This document shows, piece after piece, positions 47,340-60,153 of a stretch of 64,000 nt of DNA (position 1 is its first letter; every line of letters begins with the position of its first letter). Source of the stretch: Sebastes aleutianus (lineage: Eukaryota; Chordata; Actinopteri; Perciformes; Sebastidae); NCBI GenBank assembly GCA_916700875.1, contig CAKAKS010000072.1, positions 35,317,072 through 35,381,071 on the forward strand, given 5' to 3'. The notes beneath the pieces are model-generated. The model was not told where the DNA came from. It searched no databases and saw only the letters and a program-made list of their open reading frames with translations. The position numbers were made by a program, and so were the translations under genes.

Positions 47340-50147
47340 GTGTGTAAATTATCGTTGGTTAAGAGCTATTTCTTTTATGTAGATCAGCCATAGTTTTCAG
47401 TGTAATGAATGAATGAGTCAGTGAGGGGAAATTATGCTATAGCAGAAGTGGTAATGATGATGGAGAGGAAGATAAAGCAAGTTTAGAAGTGGTTTTAGTG
47501 CGTGTGTCTGATAATGATGACGATGATGACCACATTTATCATGATAATGGTGAAACAACAAGATAAGAATAAGACATTTTGTAGTAAAAGTACTCCATTG
47601 ACGTTTGATAAAATAACTTGAACTCACTGTCTTCTTGCTTAATGGCCTCATGTTCTGCCAATGAAATATGACATTGACAGGTGTTTTGGACAGGAAATAG
47701 ATGTCTTGGGTTGAAAGTATGTAATTGTGGAAACAAACTTTTCTAGCCTTAAAAAAAAGTCAATTTAGAGGTTGATTAATAGTCATGTCTGTGAGCTTTT
47801 CCAAATTAAGAGTTTCATCCCAGTAACCATGACAATGTTCACAGGTAAATTATGACGTGATCCTGCCATACATACATTATACGTTTTCATACAAACAGAC
47901 ATGTGGGGAGGTGAGAGATGGTGGAGGAAGTGTGGGGGAGTGAGGAGAGAAAGATAGTGACCCAGATAACTCTTAATGGGTGTGATTAAAAAGCCACATC
48001 AGTAGTTTAACATGATCTTGTGTGTCAGCCACTCTGTGAGGCTGCGCTTTGGGTTAAATGCTAATGTCAGCATGCTAACATGCTCACAATGACAAACATG
48101 CTGATGTTACCAACCAAAGTATGTGGACAAATTTAGCAATTTTGACCGGATGCTGATGCCAGAGGAAAAGTGGGGAACATTAATGTTTGTACCAAATTAC
48201 CAAAGATAACAGTTTACATGACATTTCACTCACACGTGTTTTGGGACACATGGTCTGAATCATGAATGTCACATCGCTGCTGCTGCTGTTTCAGGTTGTG
48301 CTGTTTACTCCTACGTGCTGCACGCTGCTGTCGCAAGTTATGTTGCTTCATCCCACCGTAACCCTACTCTTCCAGTTAACCCAACCAACGAAGGCATTTT
48401 ACAACACTCTACATTTCAGTGAAACGTGTCTGCTGGGTTGCAGGTTTTAATGTGCTCCTCTCAACATCTTAACATTAACATTCTTAACTCTAGTGCAATG
48501 CACCATACAAATAACTGGTTAATTCAGTTTTCCAGCAGGCGGCAACCTGTCTCACCAATAGCCTGTATATTAGAAGTGGACGTAGTCACCGTGACGTCAC
48601 CCATTGGTTTGTGGACTACGGCTTTGAAGCTTCGAGTTCGACATTTTGTCCATCACTATCTTGTTTTTGGAACCAGCAGTGACAAAGAGGGTGGAGATTA
48701 GCACAACTGAACGCCGCATAAGACATTTTTAGGCGACCAAAAAGGTTATAATTAACTTTGACGAACTGAAAACACAGTGTGAAAGGGTTAAAGTCACACG
48801 GACAACTCCCAGACCGGACAACGGCGTGGTAGCGACCTGTCAAACACATGGTAGCCCCGCCCTACAGCATCCCCTGCTTTATGGTCTACGGGTCTTTTTC
48901 ATTGCGCCAACGTGTCTCCTCGTTTCCTTTCCTCGCGTCTTAGTCCCGCCCACGGGATATGCGAGAGCGGAGGAGGCGAGGAAGAGATGCGAGGAAGCGA
49001 GGAAATATGTTTTGACATGAGACGTACTTTCTTCTTAAGCGTCACGTGAAGCGATGTCTGTTTCAGATAAGTGCAGCAGCTGATCATCACAGCTGGATCA
49101 GCTGTCAGCCGGCTTTAACAGCTGTAGAGACTTTAGATGGAGTTTGTGTCTGAACTTATCTAATAATACTAATAAAGAAACAGTTATCAGTGTTTTGTCT
49201 CTGTAGCCTGTTACCTGTTTAACACACATCTGCACATGAATAACAGCTGCAGTCTGTATTTCTACTGTGGACTGAGTCCGGCTTAGAGGCTCAGGAACCA
49301 TTTCTACTGTCAAAATGCCTTTCTATCTTTTATTCATTATTAGCGTCTGTATTTATTGATATTCTGATTGTGAGTTCATTATTTAATAACCCAGAATGTG
49401 ACTATAGCGTCTTTTGAACACTGGAAATGATTTATTAGGCTGAATGTTTGAGGGAAAATTGAAATGATGTAACTCACATCAGTCATGTGACTGAATGGAA
49501 ACGACGATAAATTATGTAAAACATAACAGATCATGAAAAGAAAATTCTTTCTAATAAATGAAGAAAGTTGTTTGAGGACGGTTTGTTGTCGAGCTTTAAA
49601 CAGCTCTTTCAGTGACAGACTCATTCAGCCGCGGCATGTGAATATAATCCAATCAATCTTATTTCCATATATGTATTTTGTATATGCAGTTCCCTTTGTT
49701 AACACTTTATTTTGAAAACCGGATGTAGTCACACTTCCTCTAACTTCTCCAAGTGCGTCGCTGGCTCTCCCGTCAGCTTCGTTCTAACATAAATGTCAGT
49801 ATATGGGTGCTCTACAGTTGTAGTGGCGTCGGATGATTTGACCACGGAGATGAGAGTGACGGCCGGCTTGACCGCGCGTTACCGCAATACGATCAAAGAG
49901 TACAAGCAGCAAAGAGACAAAACTCTGGACTTCTGGATTGAAAACGCTTATTATATCTACAATATTGTATTGTCCAACACAGGCCATTTCAGTAGAATAT
50001 GACAATAGAATAGAAATAATTTTGTTTTACATTTGTACGGCAATTTTTAGGGCGGACGTTCGTTTTTTTTTACTAGTCGCTTTCAGCACAAAATGGCGAT
50101 GTTGCAATCACTTCTTGGCATTAAGGATGCTAATTTGAAAATGTTTC
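47340..50147. other. Intergenic DNA with transposon fragments
   Basis: It contains a TAAC/AGCATGCTAAC repeat (about 48060-48090), a GTGACGTCACCCATTGG-type repeat segment (about 48588-48650) and an inverted GCGAGGAA pair (about 48905-49010). A 69-residue frame at 49793-50002 has no recognisable domain. Confidence 0.5.
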
Positions 50148-50925
50148 TTAAAGGGACTGTTTGTAACTTCTTACACGTATAAATCAATCCGGGTCGGTGC
50201 CCCATGCGCGCTCGCGTGTGGCTACGCTGTTCAGACAAGACTCCAACACAAACTACACGGAAGCACCAAAAACTCAAAGTTGTATCTAGTGAAGCCCGTC
50301 TGTTAAACAGTGTTGGCCGCGGTCGGAGGACGCGGGAGAGACCGTAGCTTTGGTCTCCAGGGCCGGAGTCTCTGCTGTACTCTGCTCCTCTGCTCCTCTG
50401 CCTGCCTTCACTTACAGCTCGCTCCACCTCACGTGCACCGCGCACACTCCACACTGCAGAAGAGTTAGTAGCTCTGAGAATATCTAGTGAAGGATCAGTG
50501 GACGTTTGTGCAGAAATAACTGCTGCAGCTCCTCCAGACCAACAGAGGTTTCCCGTGTCTTGTGAAGTGACGGGGCTCCGCAGAGAGTTACGTTATCGTC
50601 TCCGACCGGGTGCCGGTGTCTTCCCTGTTTCCTCCGGCCGCGGTCGGGAGGCTGAGGCATGAAAAGCCGACACTAGGATCAGCATTGATTCATGGAGAGA
50701 CCTTCGTCTGGTCAGCTAACATTACTGCCAAGCAGGTAAAATATATTGATCTTGTGGTTTTAGCTGATGTGTGTCGCCTCACTGTTTTGACGGATGCTCA
50801 CTCACATTCACGTAGCGCGTGCACACGGGTGAGCGTGAGCAACAGGACGCTGACTTTCGTTGACTTAACGGCAACAGGTGACGCTGTTACAATCAATTTC
50901 TGAATCTTACAAACAGTCCCTTTAA
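50148..50925. mobile_element. TTAA-flanked MITE, family B copy 2
   Basis: TTAA-AGGGACTGTTTGTAAC at the left and GTTACAAACAGTCCCT-like right end (reading CTTACAAACAGTCCCT) with TTAA. The core is inverted relative to the copy at 2244-2947; both contain the 'cgtcacttcacaagacacgg' segment in opposite senses. Confidence 0.8.
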
Positions 50926-51600
50926 CCGATAACCGACCCTCGTTAAACTATTATTAACTGTTAACCGACAAGATTTGTGCGTTGCATGCAGCGCTGCGCC
51001 AGCTGCAGAGTATGAGCACAACAGACAACTGAGTCCCCAGTTCACCATCAGGACAGCTACTGTAGCAGCAATGCTGCTGCGTGTAGTGTCGCGGACATGC
51101 AGCCACTTTCCTAGTAAAAGTCTCCACTGCACATTTAGTATAGTTTAGCAGGTTGTCAGCTGTGTGTCGGCCCGGCGTAACTTTAGCGAGTGTCCAACAA
51201 TGTGAGTGTATGTATTTGTGCTACGTTAGCAGCTCTAGCATTGCCGGTGACTTCGTGCTCGTCTGTCTGTAAGAGAGGCGAAACTTTAGCGAGTGTCCGA
51301 CAGACCGCGTGTGTGTGGCAGCGGTGAGTGTGGGGTTGTTGGTGGCGTTATAGCTGTGAACGTAGCAGTGTGTGTACAGTTTTTTTGTTGTTGAATACAT
51401 GCTACAACTCCTCCGCTCCACACCGCTCGAGAGACCGAAGCCAACTTCCTGTATCCTGCAACTCCGGCTCCGCCTCTTAATGCCGCTCCTCTGAGCCGCT
51501 CAGCTTTTTAATTCAATATTAATATTTCTTTTAACCGTTCAACCGCGTGAATTGCTTAAAATGCTCGGTCGGTCAACGGTTAATTATTAACATCCCTTCT
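50926..51600. mobile_element. Probable hAT-like MITE
   Basis: The ends carry AACCGATAACCGACC and GGTCGGTCAACGGTTAA in inverted sense, typical of a fish hAT MITE family. It directly adjoins the preceding TTAA element. Confidence 0.5.
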
Positions 51601-52937
51601 TGGCATTACATGTTCTTTGATACGATAGACGGATTTAAAATGTGAGGGTGCAGGTCGTATCCACGCAGACCCTCCGCCGTTTTCTGCTTCGTCGTTTTGT
51701 CTCGTTGTGGTTTGTTTTGGTTGACGGATACGGAACGGATATGACGTCACATTACTCAGACTACAACAATAAAATCTGTAACTTCCTTCTACCTCTGCAT
51801 AGACTCAAATGAAGCAAATATATTAAATCTAGCATTAAAAAAAACCCTAATGTTTAATGAAACTAGCCACCTCAGCAGGCAGTATTAATACATCTAAATT
51901 AAATGCTATCTACTGCCTTCCAACATGGCAGCTTTTAGAGGCTGTGTCCTTAGTCGTCTTCGCATCAGTAACATCCTACTTGCCGGGTAGTGAATGAGGT
52001 TTTTTTTCTTATTTGAACCAAGAGTAGCTTTCTGGGAAAGAGAAAGGGGTTAGGAAGTGGTTGAGTTTGTGTTTTCTGTGCGCATGTGTGTGTATAGTTT
52101 GTGGTTCTTTCCGTGCTGTTTTTTTTGAGAGGGAAGTAAGAGAAAACAGTTTCAGCTGCTGGAGCCGTAGGGGAAGTCCAAATGTCAGTAGACAGATATA
52201 AAGAGAACAAAAACGTATCTCAGTTAAAGAGGTTAGAAAGAGGTAAACCTTTGAGCAGACTGAAGATGTGATGTCACTGCCTTGCTTTCACACTGAGGTT
52301 TTTCACACTGAATATCACACCGTCAGCTGGGGAAGTTGTACAGCATGACTTTGAATCATGTCATTGTGTGTCACAACAAGTTATCTGATTACACTGAATG
52401 TGTCTCGTCACAGTTCCAATCAGCAACTTGGTAGTGTTTTTTTGGTTACACACTGACCGGTAAATGACAATTTCCAACTAAATACTCCAAGTTTGCAGCG
52501 TACTCACATGACGCCCGTGGAGTGATTTCAATCGTCATCCATTCCAGATAACAAATGACCTAAAAGGAAGTTGTAATCAGTGACATAATTCAGACGATAA
52601 CTTGGCACTTTTGGTTCATTTGGTTAAACTGAATATAAAATATCACCTTCTGTTATTGGCACCTTTTACCATCAGTTTACCAGTGGTGGAATGTAACTAA
52701 GTACATACAACACAGTCTCACAGCAGTTGGTGAAATATAGTCATGAAATTTGATCCATTTGATTTGTGTACATAAACCTCAACATTTTTTCAGCACGACT
52801 TTCAACAACAAAGTGTTTTCCTACGAATGTCCAGGAACATGTGATGCACGTGTCAATTTCTGCTAGTACTAAAAATACTTAGTTAGGTTTAGGAAAAGAT
52901 TGCGGTTTGGGTTAAAACAACTCCAGAACTGCTGTAA
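51601..52937. other. Intergenic DNA
   Basis: No exon is recognised. A GTGGTGGAATGTAACTAAGTAC fragment, from a common fish DNA-element terminus, occurs at about 52684 and again at about 53767. Confidence 0.4.
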
Positions 52938-53458
52938 CTTAAAGCAGCAGTGAGTAGAAGTGGAAAAAAAAAACGTGTCTCTGTGTCCTCCGGTGCGCCT
53001 ACTGGCATCTGCAAGATTTCACAGACCGGAGGAAAACAAGCAGTCAGAGCCGAGCTGGAGCCTTGCCGTCTCTGAGCAGCTGTCAATCACTCGCCAACTC
53101 CAATTAAACAGTCAAACTAGGCAGCGCTGATCAAATATGAATCAATATTCTGTTACTATGATGCCTATTTCTCTCCTCAAATGTTTTCAGAAACATCTTG
53201 TAGTGTACTGTTTAGCTGTAAAATGAGAAAGTTTGTGACCCGGCAGCACGGAGCACAGCCAATAGCCAATCTCTCTCTGAAATTACCTGTGATTTGTCAA
53301 AGTTTAGATTAGATTGATTTTTTAAAGCCTGAAAACAGAGCCATGATGAGGTGCATAAGTCTAGTTTTCTCTCTTCACTTGAATTACAACATGCTGAAAG
53401 GTTATTATGGATTTTTTTTCCCAATGATGCCAAAACATTTCTGCCTACTGCAGGTTTA
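52938..53458 (+). repeat. Interspersed repeat family A, copy 2
   Basis: Same blocks and order as 411-985. Confidence 0.75.
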
Positions 53459-55870
53459 AATACTGAAGTTACGTGACAAATAAATCAAAGTTAACTTCTG
53501 GTTTTACACATGACATGAACGCCGGTCTCCTGAGTGAAAGTCCTGTGTTTTTTGACCCACCCATCCACCCGACTTCCTCCCCTACGCGGCATTCGCCACT
53601 CTCTATACTTCCCGGGTCGCACCTATGTGGATTACATAAGAATTGATTTTGTGCTTCCCATCACAATCACGAATCAATACATTCAATTTCGTGAATATTT
53701 CACGATCTGTTGTGTAACTGGGCTGATATATCACCTTCTGTTATTGGCACTATTTACCAGCGGTTTACCAGTGGTGGAAGGTAACTAAGTACATTCCACG
53801 GTACTTCTATACTTCTACTCTACTCTATTTCAGAGGGAAATATTGTACTTTTTACTCCACTATTTATTTGACACTTCTGCAAAATGCAGCGCTTTCGCTG
53901 GACATTTTAATGCTTAAGCTACAGCAAAATTATCAAGTTGCTAGTGAGGATGAGGATGTCCCCCGTGTGTGCAATCAATGCAATTCTTAATGGTTTTATC
54001 ATTTTGCTAATTTTGTCAAACGCTGAGGACGACTCTCCACTCTCCACTCGGTAGAAACAACCTCTCAGCTGAAGGCTCACATTCATATAGAGACGTGTGG
54101 TGGCGGAACTGATACAGACAGGCACGTTTCTCTATCATCATCATCATCATCATCAGCCAATTTAGAAAAAAACCCAAAGGGCTGATCGACCTGTTTCATG
54201 GGCCTGTCGGACAAAATTTTTAAAAAGACCCAAAGGGCATGTCGGCCCACGCGGAAAAGGCCCGGTCTATCAGATGGCCAGTCCAGTCCTGGCATCAGTA
54301 TTAACTGAGACAGTTTCATAACCAGTTAAAAGTTCCTCATAGTACCTCTGACTATGGATAAACACCTCATACAACCCCACTTCAAATAATCCAAACTATC
54401 CTTTTAAAGGAATCTATGTAAGAATCAGAAATTGCTTGTTAACAGCGACACCTGTGGCCGTTAAATCAACGAAAGTCAGCGTCTCTCGCTTTTGCTTGCT
54501 TGCTCTACATAGACATGAACGAGCATCGCTCAAAACAGTGAGGCGACACACGTCAGCTAAAACCACAATATCACTCTATATTTCACCTGCTTGGCAGTAA
54601 TGTTAGCTGACCAGACGAAGGTCTCTCCATGAATCACTGCTGATCCTAGTGTTGGCTTTTCCTGCTTCAGCTTCCCAACCGCGGTCAGAAGAAACAGGGG
54701 AGACACCGGAGTTTTGGTCGGAGACCATAACGTTTCTCTCTGCGGAGCTCCGTCACTTCACAAGACACGGGAAACCTCTGTTGGTCTGGAGGAGCTGCAG
54801 CAGTTATTTCTGAACAAACGTCCACTGTACATTCACTAGATATTCTCAGAGCTAAACTAACTCAGGTGAAATGATGTTCTTTCCACTTCCGGATTATGGC
54901 CTCAACAGTGCTACTTTGCTTTTACCCATCATGAGATGTTTCTTGTGTGACACCTTGGTCATGAGACACCTTTTTATAGGCCATCAGTTGGGACTGAACC
55001 AGTTGATATTAATTTGCACTGACAAGGGGCCGGATTGGTTTCTAATTACTGATAGATTTCAGCTGTTGTCTTGGCTTTCCATGCCTTTTTGCACCTCCCT
55101 TTCTTCATGTGTTCAATACTTTTTCCCTGTGTCATTTCACATTATTACACATAACTTAATTTCTGAACGTATTTGTTTTGGTTTCTTTGTATGTATAGAT
55201 TACCTGGGTTGTTACCAACATCTGGTGAAAATTTCATGTCAATGGCACCTTTGGAAATATATTTACTGCTGAAAATGGTGACGTGTTCAATACTTATTTT
55301 ACCCGCTGTATAACTTTGGTTGTTTCGTGCTTCCATGGAGTTTGTGTTGGAGTCTGAGTTGTGGTGGGGGCTGGTCGCTTGTTGACGTTAGCGAACGTTA
55401 GCTATGGTTGCCCACTGTTAGCCCTGTAGCTGAAGAGAGTAAAGGCACTGGTGCATAGTTTATGACGTCACATCCGTTGGATTTTCCTTGAAAAAAACGT
55501 GTCCGGGTTTTTCACATTAAAATACGGTGACCAGACGTCCCGGTTTGTCCGGGACAATCCCGGTTTGACCAGGACAATCCCGGTTTGTCCGGGACAATCC
55601 CGGTTTCCGGTGTCCCGAATCCCGACACATATCTGTAAAACACTCAAATGTCCCGGTTTTCAACAGTCACTAACAAATTGTCCCAGTTTTCACAACAATT
55701 AAAATAATAATTATACTTACATAGATGTTTATCATGTTCCACTCATTAATTAATTTGTGCGCATGACATAAGTATATAGAGAGCCAGCACAGTGCACTGC
55801 TGCAGTCTCTATGGAGTGAAGTTGCGCACGGTCAAGCCACAATTACGCACGGATGCAACAGCTATCCACT
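53459..55870. other. Intergenic DNA with transposon remnants
   Basis: It holds a degraded family B copy (about 54411-54860), a (ATC)n run at about 54133-54153 and a short tandem of 'cccggtttgtccgggacaat' units at about 55538-55610. A 133-residue frame at 54871-55272 lacks a recognisable domain and looks repeat-derived. Confidence 0.5.
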
Positions 55871-56450
55871 TGTTACATTAAAGGTCTCATATTATGCTCA
55901 TTTCCAGGTTCATAGATGTATTTTAATGTTGCACTAGAACATTTTTACATGCTGCAATGTTCAAAAAACCCTTTATTCTTCTCATACTGCAGCCTGAGTC
56001 TGCCTGCCTCAGAGCCTCATTCAGCCTCTGTCTGAAAACCCCTGATTCACAGCCTGTCTCCTCCCACTCTGCTCTGATTGGTCAGCGTTTTCTGTCAATC
56101 AAACGTCCTCAACAACACAGCGTCACTATCTCCCCCTCCCTCCCGCAGAAGCTCTGGAGAGAGAGGAGCTAGAATAAAGTTTATAAACCACTTTAAAGTT
56201 TATAAACCAGAAACTTCACCCAGCGCACGTTACCGGAGGAATCTGATCAGAAATCGGCGACACATGATGAACATCTGCGGTCCAGACTCCAGGTTTTCCT
56301 GACGGTTTCTCTCAGGTAAATAATGCTATTTATAGCTCTGTTGGTTAGCTCAGTGTTTACCTCATGCATCAACTCTGTAAACCGTAAACACACACTCTGT
56401 TTTACGTTTGACTTTACAGATCCATCTGTGAGAAATGACCGACAGAATCA
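55871..56450. mobile_element. Fragment of a common fish DNA element
   Basis: The segment from 'taaaggtctcatattatgct' onward recurs in part at 58619-58698. It includes a promoter-like stretch but no coding exon I can recognise. Confidence 0.4.
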
Positions 56451-56455
56451 TCCCA

Positions 56456-57126
56456 GAGGAGAGCAGACAGCTGAGAGCAGACAGCTGAGAGCAGATAGCT
56501 GAGAGCAGACAGCTGAGAGCAGACAGCTGAGAGCAGATAGCTGAGAGCAGACAGCTGAGAGCAGACAGAGGAGAGCAGACAGCTGTGAGCAGACAGCTGA
56601 GAGCAGACAGAGGAGAGCAGACAGCTGTGAGCAGACAGAGGAGAGCAGACAGCTGAGAGCAGACAGCTGAGAGCAGACAGAGGAGAGCAGACAGCTGAGA
56701 GCAGACAGAGGAGAGCAGACAGCTGAGAGCAGACAGCTGAGAGCAGACAGAGGAGAGCAGATAGCTGAGAGCAGACAGCTGAGAGCAGACAGAGGAGAGC
56801 AGACAGCTGTGAGCAGACAGCTGTGAGCAGACAGCTGAGAGCAGACAGCTGAGAGCAGACAGAGGAGAGCAGATAGCTGAGAGCAGACAGCTGAGAGCAG
56901 ACAGCTGTGAGCAGACAGCTGAGAGCAGACAGAGGAGAGCAGACAGCTGAGAGCAGACAGAGGAGAGCAGATAGCTGAGAGCAGACAGAGGAGAGCAGAC
57001 AGCTGAGAGCAGACAGAGGAGAGCAGATAGCTGAGAGCAGACAGCTGAGAGCAGACAGCTGAGAGCAGACAGAGGAGAGCAGATAGCTGAGAGCAGACAG
57101 AGGAGAGCAGACAGCTGAGAGCAGAT
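56456..57126. repeat. 14-bp minisatellite
   Basis: About 48 head-to-tail units of GAGAGCAGACAGCT and variants (…agaggag…, …atagctga…, …agctgtga…). The variants recur in blocks, suggesting array growth by multi-unit duplication. Confidence 0.95.
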
Positions 57127-57137
57127 GGGAGATACAG

Positions 57138-57179
57138 AGCTAACCCGTTAGCATGTAGCTACATGCTAACGGGTTAGCT
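57138..57179. other. Perfect 42-bp palindrome
   Basis: Bases 57138-57158 are exactly the reverse complement of 57159-57179, with no spacer. The half-site contains CTAACCCGTTAGCATGTAGC. It sits 12 bp after the minisatellite and could extrude a hairpin. Confidence 0.95.
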
Positions 57180-57901
57180 ACATGCTACCGCTATGAGACG
57201 GTGTGTAAACACAGCGACCATCAGGGTGGAAAATAGAAGATGTGAAACAGTAGTCAGTTCATTATTTCTGCTAAAAGATAAATGTATGGAAGATCAGAGT
57301 AATGGTTTATTAGTTACAGTAGGAGCTGTCTCTGTGTTACCATGACTACAGACCACCGGAGCTTAGCTCACCATAGTGTACCGGAGCTGAAGACTTTCTC
57401 CTGTACCATGTCAACATAACTAACTAACAGGTGAGATGATTACAAATGCTGTGAATAATTAATATTGTCATCTGTCAAGTACAGGAACTTTGGGGATGGA
57501 GTTGACCATCGATTGGTCAAACACACACACACAGCGCTGCTGCTTCAAATGTTGTTTGGATTATATATATATACAGTATATATATAGTATATATAGTTAT
57601 ATCACATTTACACAGGTGTTTTATATCAGTCTGTATAAGTAAAACCAAAGCGGACAAACTGAGGCAGGATCCGAAACATTTCTATTTCTGTTGGCGTAAC
57701 AACCGTCTCTTGCTGCGTTTGTGGTGCGGGGGCAACCGGGTGTCGAGTGCAGAAATAAACTCTGTCAAATACAACTAAATAAAGAAGCAGAGCAACATGC
57801 AGTTGTGTTTTCATCCATCTGCACAGGAGGAGAAGGAGGAGGAAGCAGTGAGGCACACCCCGAAGCAAGAACAATCCTTCATCCCCTTCCACCCCCCCAC
57901 A
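57180..57901. other. Region upstream of the il2rb-like coding start
   Basis: It contains an AT repeat at about 57563-57600. A strong acceptor (pyrimidine tract then CCCCCCCACAG) ends at 57901, implying that the first coding exon starts at 57902 and that an upstream non-coding exon exists. Confidence 0.5.
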
Positions 57902-57947
57902 GTTTTGTGAAACAACCATCCTGGTGGTTCGAGATCTGACAACTTAA

Positions 57948-60153
57948 ATGGAGAGAAAGAAGAAAACCCATCTGATGTTTCTTCTTCTGGCTCTGCTTTG
58001 CGTCGGCGCTGCGCAAACTGAGGACTGTCCGAGCGACCCAGACATCGGTCAGTGATAGTTTTGATGATTTGATATATATTATTATATTGTAGCAGAATTG
58101 ATTTCAAGGTCTTTTGTTACACCTTTTTCATTTGTTCTTGTCTCCGTTAGCTCGCACGGATCTCTCTTGCGAAAGTGACTACAATCGTACCATCACTTGT
58201 GTGTGGAACAGCACATCTGCATCTGATCTTCCAGACAATGTGTGCACATTAAAGGCCACACAGACGTAAGGACCGAAATGTACTTAGAGTAGATGTAAAT
58301 GTACACAGATAACATTATGAGTGCAGTCAAATAATAAAACAGCATGTTTTCCTCCAGTTCTAAATATGTCAACTACAACGCCAAATGTAAACTGGAGCCT
58401 GTTGACGTCTCCAGACCAACGCTGAGGAAGTGCACTCTGATCTTCAACAGAGACAGCAACGTGAGTCTGAGGATATCTGTTGAGAGAAAAATGTACCAGG
58501 GGACACTGAAGGAAAAGTTCAACACTTTAGGAAATATGCTGATTTGCTTTCTTGCAGAGAGTTAGATGAACAGATCAATACCTCTCTCTCATGTCTATCT
58601 GTTAAAGAGAAGACTACAGCTACATTTTGCGCTCATTTCCAGGTTCATACTTGTATTTTGGGTTTCTACTAGAACATGTTTACATGCTTTAATGTAAAAA
58701 AAAAAAGCCAACACAGTCTCATTGCAGTTTGTGAAATAGTCACAATGGCATCTCTGCAAGATTTCACAGATTGGAGGAAAACAACCAATCAGAGCCGAGC
58801 TGGAGCCTTGCCGTCTCTGAGCAGCTGTCAATCACTCGCCAACTCCGATCAAACAGTCAAACTAGGCAGCGCTGATCAAATATGAATCAATATCCTGTTA
58901 CTGTAATGCCTATTTATCTCCTCAGATGTTTTCAGAATCATCTTGTAGTGTAATGTTTAGTTGTAAAATGAGAAAGTTTGTGACCCGGCAGTCATGTTGA
59001 GATCAAGTTGAGGAAAAATACCAAGCACCGCCCACCAGCCGGAGCACAGCCAATAGGAACGCTCTCTCAATGAAATGACCTGTGATTGGCCAAAGTCTAC
59101 CGTCATGGGCTAGATTTTGTAAAGCCTGAAAACAGAGCCATGAGGAGGAGCAGAAGACCAGTTTTCTCTCAGAACACTTGAATATGCTGAAAGGTTATTG
59201 TGGATTTTTTGCCCAATGATGCCAAAAAACTGTAGCCTACCGAAGCTTTAAGGCTATTAGCTGGAGCTTTTAATCAGACCAATTTATGAGTTCACCTGCC
59301 CAAAAGCCTTTACACTAATTTAGATCTCATTTCATTCTGTATTGTCGTCTGATGAATGTTTGATGAAGAGAAATATTCTTTTTTCTTCTCAGTTTCAGGC
59401 CTTCGATAATCTGTCCATGAATCTGAACTGTAACCCCGGGAACCAAACTCTGAACGTTTACTTCAAGCCAGCTTGTCACAGTGAGTACAATGAATAATAT
59501 ATCGCCTCCTTGTGACTGTGAGCTAATCATGTTGACCTAAAACAAATGATCTGTGTGTGTGTGATGCTGCAGTAAAGCTGAATCCTCCGCCACAACCACG
59601 TATCAACTTCACCACCGCTTCCTGGTCCTCCCAAGTTGTATACAATCCCCGTTTCGACGGAGACACTTACAGCTGCCAACTGCAGTGGAAACACCAGAAT
59701 CAGTCGTGGAGTGTATGTATATAATCTGTTCCATGTTATGCATTAATGAGAGTGTGTTTTTTGTCAGAGATGAATAGAAAGAAGTGTTGGAGATTGAATG
59801 TTAAATGATTTGCACAAATGACTTGTGGTTGTAGGGAACCCAAGCAACAGTACATGAACATGACATTTCTTCCTTTTCACGATCCGTCTACGCAGGAAAG
59901 CAATGTTTTAGATACAAGTTGTAAATTGGACTGCAGCGTGGAGCTGAACCTCGATGAGCTGAATCAAGGCGAGAGGTACGAGGCACGCGTTCGAGCGAAG
60001 ACATCTGGAAATGATTACAAGTCAATGTGGAGTGACTGGAGCCCCACTGCATCATGGGTGTCACCCATAGGAGGAACAAAAGAACCACCACCACAACCAC
60101 CACCACCAGTTAAAGGCTGCCAAATTGTGGAAGGCAAGCCATGTTCAGCTTAG
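57948..60153 (+). CDS. Class I cytokine receptor, interleukin-2 receptor beta-like
   Basis: This is a predicted cytokine-binding receptor chain. Coding exons: 57948-58047, 58151-58265, 58358-58460, 59393-59480, 59573-59712 and 59896-60153; all have GT-AG ends and consistent phase, giving 267 residues. A signal peptide (LMFLLLALLCVGAAQ) is followed by the first fibronectin-type domain with paired cysteines (LSCESDYNRTITCVW) and then the second domain ending in WSDWSP, the WSxWS box. Spacing of the CxW, CKLEPV and LNC elements resembles mammalian IL2RB. In that family this chain with the common gamma chain binds IL-2 or IL-15 and signals through JAK-STAT. After WSxWS the frame runs through a proline stretch to a stop with no membrane span, so either a donor around 60057-60110 leads to exons outside the window, or a soluble form is made. 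Introns carry repeat family A and MITE fragments. IL2RB is favoured over CSF2RB or IL21R, but not proven. Confidence 0.75.
58735..59250 (+). repeat. Interspersed repeat family A, copy 3, in an il2rb-like intron
   Basis: Same blocks as 411-985, preceded by truncated pieces of two other elements (58512-58610 and 58619-58698). Confidence 0.75.

Noticed and set aside
49793..50002. 69-residue frame with a plausible start
   Set aside because: No family resemblance and no splice context.
54871..55272. 133-residue frame
   Set aside because: It has no recognisable domain and lies in sequence that looks repeat-derived.
59835..59895. An earlier start for the last il2rb-like exon
   Set aside because: The acceptor at 59833-59834 gives the wrong phase and an early stop with the donors available; the acceptor ending at 59895 restores the frame with WSxWS.
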